A DNA stretch of 7,669 nucleotides from Nitrosopumilaceae archaeon (GTDB taxonomy: Archaea; Thermoproteota; Nitrososphaeria; Nitrososphaerales; Nitrosopumilaceae), in NCBI GenBank assembly GCA_020027255.1, contig JAHRAP010000098.1, positions 1-7,669 of the forward strand, written 5' to 3'. The translations under genes were made by a program, and so were the position numbers. Positions 1-5,778 of the stretch are shown piece after piece. A model generated the notes under the pieces. It made no database searches. It saw only the letters and a program-made list of their open reading frames with translations, and was not told where the DNA came from. The stretch's first letter is position 1, and each line of letters starts with the position of its first letter.

Positions 1-1
1 A

Positions 2-1660
2 ATAACTGAAGAGGCTGAAAACCATATTTACAAATATCAAACAACATATCTAACTGGATCTTTGATACGAGATGTCGTGAATTCTGTTCTTTTAGAACAT
101 GGTCATGAAGACTATCGAAATAAATTAGCTAGGATAGGTATACCGGTTTTTGATATTGAAGAAATGCTTTCTAATATAGATAATATTGATAATGGAGTAG
201 AAGGACTACTGAGACATATAGGACATAAAGTCTTTGAAGAAAATTTAATTTTGAATAAATTACCGAAAGATGTAGCTGATTCTTATTTATCTGGATATTC
301 GCATATTGCAGATCCTGGATTATGGACATTGCTTCCTGATACTATATTTGTTAATATAAGAGAAATAGCCGAAAATGGAATTGTACATATCGGAGGAAAA
401 TTTCTTGATGTTACAAGAATTGTATGTACTAACAACGAAGATAACTTATTTGTATTATTATCAATATTGATCTCTTTGTTATCCAAAGAAGCTGCACAAG
501 AAGTTGTTGTGGACGATTTATCTTTATTATTAAACAAATATTTTAAAGATACATCAAAAATTGAAAAAAAATTATTAGATACATTTGCCACATCATCGGC
601 ATCTAAATATAATAACCACGCACTCATTTCATTTCGAATTAAATTAAAATCTGATCCAGAAAATCTAATCATTAAAATACTTTCCGCCTACAAAGAATAT
701 GCTAAAATGACTCCTGTTGTAAAATTAGGTTTAATTATTGATTATAACAAATGTGAATTAAGTAAATTTTCTTGCCTGTTATCTGAAATAACAATGTTTG
801 GAGGGCAAATAATGTTCTCACAACATCAAATATCAAATAAAGGTATTATGAGATATAGCAATGATGACCACATGAATGTTAGAACATCAGAAATCCCGTC
901 AATTAAGCTTCAATCATTGACTATAAATTTACCACGTTTGGCACTAGAATCCAACAAAGATGAGACATATTTTAGAGCTAGGTTGGCATTATTAATGAAA
1001 CCTGTTATAGCATCAATGAAATTACGCAAAAAAGATATATCTGATTTAATTAGACGTGGACTCACTCCAATTTTGGCTAGTAATACACAATACATGCAAC
1101 GTAGCTCTATATCGTTAGTAGTAAATTTGGTAGGTTTACGAGAAGCTGTTTTCAATATACTTGGATATGATAAAATAGAAGGACAAAAAATTTTATATAA
1201 AGTTATTAATACTGCAGTAGATGTAGCGACTAAAAAAGGCAAAGAAATTAAAGAAAATGTGAATATATCTATGATTGATAGTGATGGTATAGATAGGCTC
1301 GCAGTCTTGGATGGTGAAAAATACGGAAAAAATTATTTATTGGAATATGTTGGGAATAACTTCTATTCTGCAGGTGTTTCTTTTACTTCTGGCGAAATAT
1401 CAAACTTAGATCAAAACAGCGAAATAATTTTTGAACATAATAAACGTGCCAAAATACTTAATGGTGGTTTATTAACGCGTATAATTGTAGATAGAAATAA
1501 AACATTAAATGAAATAACAAAACTGATAGAGCACGCATGCAAAACACTTACTACATTTAAACTGCTCAAACCTATATCTATTTGTGGGAACTGTGGATTC
1601 AAAGATGGTCAAAATATGGATAAATGCATCGCATGCAATTCTCCCTATATCATTACATGA
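2..1660 (+). CDS. NrdD-like (class III ribonucleotide reductase-related) protein lacking catalytic residues, 5' partial
   Basis: The frame is open to the left edge, so the true start lies outside; 553 codons are visible. The first internal start-like codon is a TTG at 62, and residue numbers here count from it. Resemblance to anaerobic reductase NrdD rests on SLTINLPRLALES (285-297, matching the family's 'INLPR' strand), VGLREAVFNILG (357-368, like 'VGLNEA'), a LPKDVADSYLSG-YSHIADP stretch (67-85) where NrdD has its 'GDIHIHDL' segment, and a C-terminal zinc ribbon C508-x2-C511-x10-C522-x2-C525. The protein stops seven residues after the ribbon, so the glycyl-radical loop (R-V/I-x-G-Y) is absent. 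There is no cysteine between 239 and 492, where the thiyl-radical cysteine ahead of the 'INLPR' strand should lie. Catalysis is therefore unlikely. An ATP cone may precede the visible part; residues LIRDVVNSVLLEHG could follow one. It lies 106 bases upstream of nrdJ on the same strand. I infer a regulatory or otherwise repurposed role; family membership is by pattern only. Confidence 0.72.
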   Translation: MTEEAENHIYKYQTTYLTGSLIRDVVNSVLLEHGHEDYRNKLARIGIPVFDIEEMLSNIDNIDNGVEGLLRHIGHKVFEENLILNKLPKDVADSYLSGYSHIADPGLWTLLPDTIFVNIREIAENGIVHIGGKFLDVTRIVCTNNEDNLFVLLSILISLLSKEAAQEVVVDDLSLLLNKYFKDTSKIEKKLLDTFATSSASKYNNHALISFRIKLKSDPENLIIKILSAYKEYAKMTPVVKLGLIIDYNKCELSKFSCLLSEITMFGGQIMFSQHQISNKGIMRYSNDDHMNVRTSEIPSIKLQSLTINLPRLALESNKDETYFRARLALLMKPVIASMKLRKKDISDLIRRGLTPILASNTQYMQRSSISLVVNLVGLREAVFNILGYDKIEGQKILYKVINTAVDVATKKGKEIKENVNISMIDSDGIDRLAVLDGEKYGKNYLLEYVGNNFYSAGVSFTSGEISNLDQNSEIIFEHNKRAKILNGGLLTRIIVDRNKTLNEITKLIEHACKTLTTFKLLKPISICGNCGFKDGQNMDKCIACNSPYIIT

Positions 1661-1712
1661 ATAAATAGACAACTAATCGTTACATGCATCTTGTATGTGC
1701 ATCTTATTTATT
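1660..1712. repeat. Short inverted repeat enclosing repeated TGCATCTT words
   Basis: AATAAATA at 1660-1667 is the exact reverse complement of TATTTATT at 1705-1712. Between them the word TGCATCTT occurs twice, at 1685-1692 and 1698-1705, and a third TGCATC lies at 1625-1630 inside the end of the preceding gene. Such an arrangement could be an operator or an RNA hairpin between the two reductase genes. The arms are pure A/T in an AT-rich genome, so chance is a serious alternative. Confidence 0.25.
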
Positions 1713-1723
1713 GCCAACAATTA

Positions 1724-1759
1724 AGTTATATTCATTTGATTCGTTTATGATTATGTGAT
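1724..1759 (+). promoter_or_regulatory. Candidate nrdJ promoter and ribosome binding site
   Basis: AGTTATATT at 1724-1732 is a plausible archaeal TATA box. It would place the transcript start near 1754 and give a leader of about a dozen bases. GTGAT at 1755-1759, seven bases before the ATG, matches part of the archaeal anti-Shine-Dalgarno target (GGAGGTGAT). A weaker TATA-like word, TTTATGAT, lies at 1744-1751. The evidence is only positional, and transcription from the upstream gene is also possible. Confidence 0.3.
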
Positions 1760-1766
1760 AAATTAA

Positions 1767-4412
1767 ATGCCGGAGTCTCAACTAAACGATTCAATATTGC
1801 AAATTCGTAAAAGAAATGGTAAAATAACCAATTTTAATAAAAATAAAATTTCAAATGCTATTTATAAAGCACTAGTCGCTACGTCAAAAGCTGATCGTAC
1901 ACTAGCTGATGAATTAACAAACTGGGTAATAAACAAATTATATAAACAAGGTTTTTCCAATTTAAAATCCCCGAGTGTGGAAGACATCCAAGATATGGTT
2001 GAATCCACATTAATAGACAAAGGATATAGTGATATCGCAAAAGCCTATATACTCTATAGACATGAACGCAGGAAAATACGAGACGAAAAAATGAACCTAT
2101 TGAATATAGAATCATTAGATCCAGTAGCCAAAAATTTTGATATTAATTGCTTGAGAGTCCTTGCATCTAGATATTTGATACTAAATAATAAAAGCGAAAT
2201 CATTGAAAATCCTACAGAAATGTTCGAAAGAACAGCTATATTGGTTGCTATTGGTGATTTATTACATGATCCTATGTTATTCAATAGTGATGGCAACATC
2301 AAACAAGATATAGAACAAGCAAAAACATACCTTAACAAACTCGACGATTTTGATTGTAAATTCAAAATAGGAAATTACTATATCAATAAATGGCATTTTA
2401 GAAGTTTAATAAATCATTACATTAATCTAGCTGAAAACGGTCACATGAAAATAGGATTTAAAGATCTTCTTGTTATGTTAGCTTCTAAGAAACTAGATAA
2501 ATATGTAGATAAAATATTCGAATATTTTGAAATGATGGCTTCACAAGACTTCTTACCAAATTCTCCAACGATGATGAATTCTGGCAGACGATTAGGACAA
2601 CTCTCTGCATGCTTTGTACTTGATATGAAAGATGATATGGCACAAATTATGAAATCTACTTCTGACGCAGCTCTTATTTTCAAGTCTGGTGGCGGTGTTG
2701 GAATAAACTATTCAGATCTAAGACAAGAAGGTGATATCGTGGCGTCTACTTCTGGAGTAGCTTCTGGACCAGTTTCGTTTATGAATATAATCAATACTGT
2801 AACGGAAGTAGTAAAACAAGGTGGTAAAAGGCGTGGTGCAAATATGGGTATAATAGAATCATGGCATCCAGATATTGAAAAATTCATAACTGTAAAAACA
2901 AAATCAGGTGTGCTAGAGAATTTCAATATCAGTGTTGGCATCTGGGAAGATTTCTGGAAAGTACTTGTTGATAAAGATGAACATAAATATACACTACGAA
3001 ACACTCATGATAAAAAACCTGTACGCGACATAGACGCAAACCATTTAATAGATTTAATCGCCCTTTCTGCTTGGAAAAGCGCAGAACCAGGATTGATATT
3101 TTTTGATATCATAAATAAATACAATGTTTTTGCTAAAGCACGTGGAAAGCCATTAAGAGCTACCAATCCATGTGGCGAACAAAGTCTTTATCCTTACGAA
3201 TCATGTAACTTAGGCTCAATAAATTTATCTAATATTGTTAAACGAAACGCTGATGGTAAATATGACTTTGACTGGCAGCGATATGAAGAAATAATCAGAA
3301 AAACTACTGTCTTTTTAGATAATATTATAGATGTAAACTATTACCCAATAAAAGAAATAAATAAAGCTTCCAAAGAATCGCGAAGAATAGGATTAGGTGT
3401 AATGGGAATAGCTGATCTTTTGTATAAATTACGTATACCATATAATTCGCATGAAAGTTATGAATTTCAATCCAAATTGGCAGAAGCTCTTACTTATTAT
3501 TCCATGGATGAAAGTATATCATTAGCAATATCACGGGGAAAATTCACGTTATATTCAAACACAGATTATCCAGAAGGTAAAATACCAGTAGCTGGTTACT
3601 ACGAAAAGCCTAAATCAGAACATTATTATGATTGGGATTCATTGATTTCCAAAATCCAAAAACATGGGATACGAAATGTATTGACAACCACAGTTGCACC
3701 AACTGGAACACTTTCCATGATTGCAGATTGTTCTAACGGAATTGAACCTGTGTTTGCACTTGTTTTTGAGAAAAGAGTGACTGTTGGAAGATTTTTTTAC
3801 ACAAATAAAATATTAGAACAAACACTTAAAGAAAAAGGACTATATAATGAAGAATTGCTGTCCAAAATTGCTGATAATTATGGCACATTAAATGGAATTG
3901 ATGAAATACCGGAAAAAATTAAAAAAATTTTTGTGACAGCCATGGATGTGCATTGGACAGATCATCTAATGGCGCAATCTGTATGGCAAGATTGGATTGG
4001 CAATGCAATAGCTAAAACCATTAACATGCCAAACGATGCATCTGTGGACGATGTAAAATCATCTTATTTATTAGCACATGAAGTTGGCCTCAAAGGTATA
4101 ACTGTATACCGCGATGGGTCTCGTCATAAACAAGTTTTGCATTTGAGCAAAAATGCAGAGAAAAACTTCAAAACTAATCCTAGTGATTATATCATTAATT
4201 ATATACTTAACAACATTAAAAACCGTTATGTCAAAGATCAAATATGTAATACATTAAACCTACACATAGATCCAGACGATGAACAATTATCTATTCATAA
4301 AGAAGAAGATCCATCTACGTCAACAAAATGCCCGTCATGCAAAAACAATCTAGTTTTTATTGAAGGTTGTAGTATGTGTATAAATTGTGGTTATAGTGGC
4401 TGCAGTTCTTAA
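1767..4412 (+). CDS. nrdJ: Adenosylcobalamin-dependent (class II) ribonucleoside-diphosphate reductase NrdJ
   Basis: This 881-residue cytoplasmic enzyme reduces ribonucleotides to deoxyribonucleotides using a thiyl radical made from adenosylcobalamin. Residues about 10-105 form an ATP cone (QIRKRNGKITNFNKNKI, then YILYRHERR), the allosteric overall-activity site. The catalytic barrel follows: PNSPTMMNSG (264-273), SACFVL with redox C282, SGGGVGINYSDLR (307-319), NPCGE (467-471) with the thiyl cysteine C469 flanked by N467 and E471, ESCNLGSINL with redox partner C480, and phosphate-binding APTGT (644-648). The C-terminus carries C855-x2-C858, C868, C871-x2-C874 and C879, the cysteine-rich zinc finger known in many class II enzymes to support turnover. 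No glycyl-radical or diiron partner is needed, so it works with or without oxygen but requires B12. The ATG at 1767 gives a normal ATP-cone beginning with a GTGAT motif in front. Length and motifs are intact. The upstream NrdD-like gene is on the same strand. Confidence 0.97.
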   Translation: MPESQLNDSILQIRKRNGKITNFNKNKISNAIYKALVATSKADRTLADELTNWVINKLYKQGFSNLKSPSVEDIQDMVESTLIDKGYSDIAKAYILYRHERRKIRDEKMNLLNIESLDPVAKNFDINCLRVLASRYLILNNKSEIIENPTEMFERTAILVAIGDLLHDPMLFNSDGNIKQDIEQAKTYLNKLDDFDCKFKIGNYYINKWHFRSLINHYINLAENGHMKIGFKDLLVMLASKKLDKYVDKIFEYFEMMASQDFLPNSPTMMNSGRRLGQLSACFVLDMKDDMAQIMKSTSDAALIFKSGGGVGINYSDLRQEGDIVASTSGVASGPVSFMNIINTVTEVVKQGGKRRGANMGIIESWHPDIEKFITVKTKSGVLENFNISVGIWEDFWKVLVDKDEHKYTLRNTHDKKPVRDIDANHLIDLIALSAWKSAEPGLIFFDIINKYNVFAKARGKPLRATNPCGEQSLYPYESCNLGSINLSNIVKRNADGKYDFDWQRYEEIIRKTTVFLDNIIDVNYYPIKEINKASKESRRIGLGVMGIADLLYKLRIPYNSHESYEFQSKLAEALTYYSMDESISLAISRGKFTLYSNTDYPEGKIPVAGYYEKPKSEHYYDWDSLISKIQKHGIRNVLTTTVAPTGTLSMIADCSNGIEPVFALVFEKRVTVGRFFYTNKILEQTLKEKGLYNEELLSKIADNYGTLNGIDEIPEKIKKIFVTAMDVHWTDHLMAQSVWQDWIGNAIAKTINMPNDASVDDVKSSYLLAHEVGLKGITVYRDGSRHKQVLHLSKNAEKNFKTNPSDYIINYILNNIKNRYVKDQICNTLNLHIDPDDEQLSIHKEEDPSTSTKCPSCKNNLVFIEGCSMCINCGYSGCSS

Positions 4413-4486
4413 TTTATATACATAAATGATTCATGATTGATGATAATTAATTATAAATATAATCTGCTGATCTAACCGCCAAAATA

Positions 4487-4492
4487 TTTTTT
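4487..4492 (+). terminator. Candidate oligo-T terminator after nrdJ
   Basis: A run of six T residues lies 75 bases after the nrdJ stop and 43 bases before the tRNA TATA box. Archaeal RNA polymerase terminates at oligo-T tracts in the non-template strand without needing a hairpin, so this is the best local candidate for the end of the nrdJ transcript. T runs of this length are common in AT-rich DNA. The rest of 4413-4534 shows no gene or other clear signal. Confidence 0.3.
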
Positions 4493-4534
4493 GTGTTTGG
4501 AACTACCAATTTCTAAGGAAACTAAAATCTACAG

Positions 4535-4544
4535 TTATAAAAAA
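4535..4544 (+). promoter_or_regulatory. TATA box of the tRNA-Gly / rnp4 transcription unit
   Basis: TTATAAAAAA here is a strong archaeal box A. Its centre lies about 26 bases before the first base of the mature tRNA (4565), which is the standard distance to the transcription start, so the primary tRNA transcript would have almost no 5' leader. It is also the closest promoter able to serve the RNase P protein gene downstream. Confidence 0.7.
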
Positions 4545-4564
4545 CAACATTGTATGTATGATGT

Positions 4565-4637
4565 GCGGTTATAGTATAGTATGGTAGTATACTGGCCTTC
4601 CAAGCCAGTCGCCCGGGTTCAAATCCCGGTGGCCGCA
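4565..4637 (+). tRNA. tRNA-Gly (anticodon UCC)
   Basis: The 73-base gene folds into a full cloverleaf. The acceptor arm GCGGTTA pairs with TGGCCGC (two G-U pairs) and is followed by discriminator A4637. The D stem GTAT/GTAT has U-A pairs flanked by two wobbles, and its nine-base loop has A14, GG at 18-19 and A21. The anticodon stem CTGGC/GCCAG carries loop CTTCCAA, giving anticodon TCC at 4599-4601, which reads GGA and probably other glycine codons. A four-base variable loop and the T arm CCGGG-TTCAAAT-CCCGG follow. CCA is not encoded and must be added enzymatically. There is no intron. Discriminator A and a G1-C72 pair fit archaeal glycine tRNAs. The RNase P protein gene begins 18 bases later, so 3' processing must separate the two. 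Confidence 0.97.
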
Positions 4638-4655
4638 TGATTATATTATATATTG

Positions 4656-4973
4656 ATGACGATACTAATATTGAAAAAAAATATTCGAAAACTTGCACTC
4701 GAACGTATAGACTTATTAATAAAATACGCAATGTTTAATGTTAAATTAGATCCAAAACTTGCAGAACAATACATTGTCAGAGCCCGAAAAATCTGTATGC
4801 GGTATAGAATAAAAATACCATATGAAATTACAATATTTTTCTGCAAAAAATGCAAATGTTTTATGATTCCATGCGTCAATTCTAAAATCAGAATCGGTGG
4901 TTCAAAACTGAAATCAATTAGAATAACTTGTAATTTCTGTGGACATATTTATCATAAAATAATATCTAAATGA
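4656..4973 (+). CDS. rnp4: RNase P protein component 4 (Rpp21/Rpr2 family)
   Basis: This small 105-residue basic protein is a subunit of the archaeal RNase P ribonucleoprotein, which removes 5' leaders from tRNA precursors. In known archaeal enzymes Rpp21 pairs with Rpp29 and binds the specificity domain of the RNA. The sequence shows an N-terminal helical part (about 5-55, with RARKICMRYRIKIP just before the ribbon). A zinc ribbon follows, with C63-x2-C66 (CKKCKCFMIPCVNSKIRIGG) and C92-x2-C95 (TCNFCGHIYHK). Length and layout match the family. I chose ATG 4656; a TTG directly before it (4653) would add one residue, and the frame is closed by a TGA at 4638. No Shine-Dalgarno sequence is visible. 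The region a separate promoter would occupy is the GC-rich tRNA 3' half, so it is probably co-transcribed with the tRNA. C68 and C73 are additional cysteines that are not needed for the ribbon. Confidence 0.9.
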   Translation: MTILILKKNIRKLALERIDLLIKYAMFNVKLDPKLAEQYIVRARKICMRYRIKIPYEITIFFCKKCKCFMIPCVNSKIRIGGSKLKSIRITCNFCGHIYHKIISK

Positions 4974-4981
4974 TTTATAAA
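4974..4981 (+). promoter_or_regulatory. TATA box for the eS19-PDCD5 unit (leaderless)
   Basis: TTTATAAA starts directly after the rnp4 stop codon. Its centre is about 28 bases before the eS19 ATG at 5006, so the transcript should start at or within a few bases of the start codon. No Shine-Dalgarno sequence lies in the 32-base gap, which agrees with a leaderless mRNA. Confidence 0.6.
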
Positions 4982-5005
4982 CTGATTATATTTATTTTCT
5001 AAGTA

Positions 5006-5458
5006 ATGGTAAAAGTTTATGATGTTCCTGCTGATATATTGATCAGTCGATTATCTAGTATTTTGCAAGACGAAGAAATATCATTGCCGAAATGGGTGCC
5101 TTTTGTGAAAACGAGCTCTCATAAAAAAAGGCCACCTCAAGAAAATAATTGGTGGTATATAAGATGCGCATCTATTTTACGTAAGATTTACTTATATGGC
5201 CCAATTAGCATTAACGATTTACGTAGTATATATGGAGGTACTAGATCTATTAGGTATAGTACGTCTGAACATAAAGATGCTAGTGGTTCAATTATTAGGG
5301 TTATTGTGCATGATCTTGAAAAACTAGATTATGTTAAAAAAACTAAACGTGGCAGAATGATTTCTGGCCCAGGTATGAAAAAACTTGATAGATTATCTGC
5401 AGACATTCTTAATCAGCTTTGTGCACAAAATCCACTCCTTAAAATATACGCGAAGTGA
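5006..5458 (+). CDS. rps19e: Small-subunit ribosomal protein eS19 (S19e)
   Basis: This 150-residue basic protein of the archaeal/eukaryotic small ribosomal subunit head is needed in eukaryotes for maturation of the small-subunit rRNA and is absent from bacteria. It is recognised from VKVYDVPADILI at the N-terminus, LPKWVPFVKT (27-36), the family signature WWYIRCASILRKIYLYGPI (49-67), the winged-helix segment INDLRSIYGG (69-78), VIVHDLEKLDYV (99-110) and the C-terminal RMISGPGMKKLDRLS (117-131). Length is normal and nothing is missing. ATG 5006 is the only sensible start and fits the TATA box 28 bases upstream. The next gene overlaps by four bases (GTGA) or follows after two, so the two proteins are probably translated from one mRNA. 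Neighbouring RNase P protein and PDCD5 genes match conserved archaeal context. Confidence 0.96.
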   Translation: MVKVYDVPADILISRLSSILQDEEISLPKWVPFVKTSSHKKRPPQENNWWYIRCASILRKIYLYGPISINDLRSIYGGTRSIRYSTSEHKDASGSIIRVIVHDLEKLDYVKKTKRGRMISGPGMKKLDRLSADILNQLCAQNPLLKIYAK

Positions 5459-5460
5459 AA

Positions 5461-5739
5461 ATGAATTACACAAATAAAGACGAAACAGACAACATAGATA
5501 AAGATTCTGAAAATTCACAAAAAGATCAAGTGCTTAAGCAAATACTTTCTTCGGAAGCAAGATTCAGACTAAATAATATTAAAATGGTTAAACCTGAATT
5601 AGCTAAGATGGTAGAAAATTATCTTATTAACGTAGTTTCTCAAGGTAAAGTAAATTACCAAATATCTGACGAACAGCTCAAACAATTATTACGATCTATA
5701 CAACAACCAAAACGTGATTTCAAAATTAACCGAATTTGA
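5461..5739 (+). CDS. PDCD5-family DNA/nucleic-acid-binding protein (TFAR19-related)
   Basis: The 92-residue product is a small, charged, all-helical protein related to human PDCD5 and to archaeal proteins usually annotated as 'DNA-binding protein'. The true archaeal function is not settled; its steady linkage to ribosomal genes hints at a role in translation or nucleic-acid handling. The first ~20 residues are polar, D/N/K-rich and probably disordered. The core follows: ILSSEARFRLNNIKMVKPELAKMVENYL (28-55), where the family has 'ILtpEARERLaRIrlvrPelAe.vE', then QISDEQLKQLLRSI (67-80) and the basic tail KRDFKINRI. ATG 5461 lies two bases after the eS19 stop; a GTG at 5455 overlapping that stop as GTGA would add Met-Lys and is about equally plausible. 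The N-terminal region is shorter than in many archaeal relatives. In other archaea L39e and L31e genes often follow; here they do not. Confidence 0.88.
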   Translation: MNYTNKDETDNIDKDSENSQKDQVLKQILSSEARFRLNNIKMVKPELAKMVENYLINVVSQGKVNYQISDEQLKQLLRSIQQPKRDFKINRI

Positions 5740-5745
5740 TTTATC

Positions 5746-5757
5746 AAAATATATTTA
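5746..5757 (+). promoter_or_regulatory. TATA box for the medium-chain reductase gene (leaderless)
   Basis: AAAATATATTTA is centred about 27 bases before the ATG at 5779, at the distance expected if transcription starts at the start codon. The 39-base gap contains no Shine-Dalgarno sequence next to the ATG. This suggests that transcription of the metabolic genes is separate from the eS19-PDCD5 unit. Confidence 0.55.
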
Positions 5758-5778
5758 GGGAAAAAGTATACAACAAGC

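Noticed and set aside
283..672. Open frame of about 129 codons on the minus strand
   Set aside because: It lies wholly inside the NrdD-like gene on the other strand, matches no family I recognise, and is typical of antisense frames in AT-rich genes. The same applies to minus-strand frames at 910-1242, 1411-1602, 1879-2115, 2054-2365, 2441-2683, 2708-3004, 6076-6300 and 7292-7486.
2..1660. Pseudogene interpretation of the NrdD-like gene
   Set aside because: The frame is uninterrupted for over 550 codons with conserved family blocks and an intact four-cysteine ribbon, so loss of catalysis looks selective rather than decay.
1660..1712. Attachment site or mobile-element end at the short inverted repeat
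   Set aside because: There is no transposase or integrase gene nearby, no target-site duplication, and the arms are only eight A/T bases.
4434..4492. Possible C/D box small RNA: TGATGAT near 4439 and CTGA near 4466
   Set aside because: The C box lacks the usual first purine, the intervening guide would be almost pure A/T, and no matching second pair of boxes or terminal stem is evident.
4565..4637. tRNA as an integration site for a mobile element
   Set aside because: No repeated copy of the tRNA 3' end and no integrase is visible in the window; the downstream genes are housekeeping genes in conserved archaeal company.
4637..4738. ATG formed by the tRNA discriminator base and the next two bases, opening a short frame
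   Set aside because: It runs about 33 codons in a different frame from rnp4, has no recognisable content and stops within rnp4.
4522..4879. Two minus-strand frames crossing the tRNA and rnp4
   Set aside because: One is read through the antisense of the tRNA-Gly cloverleaf and the other through the antisense of the zinc-ribbon gene; both are shadows.
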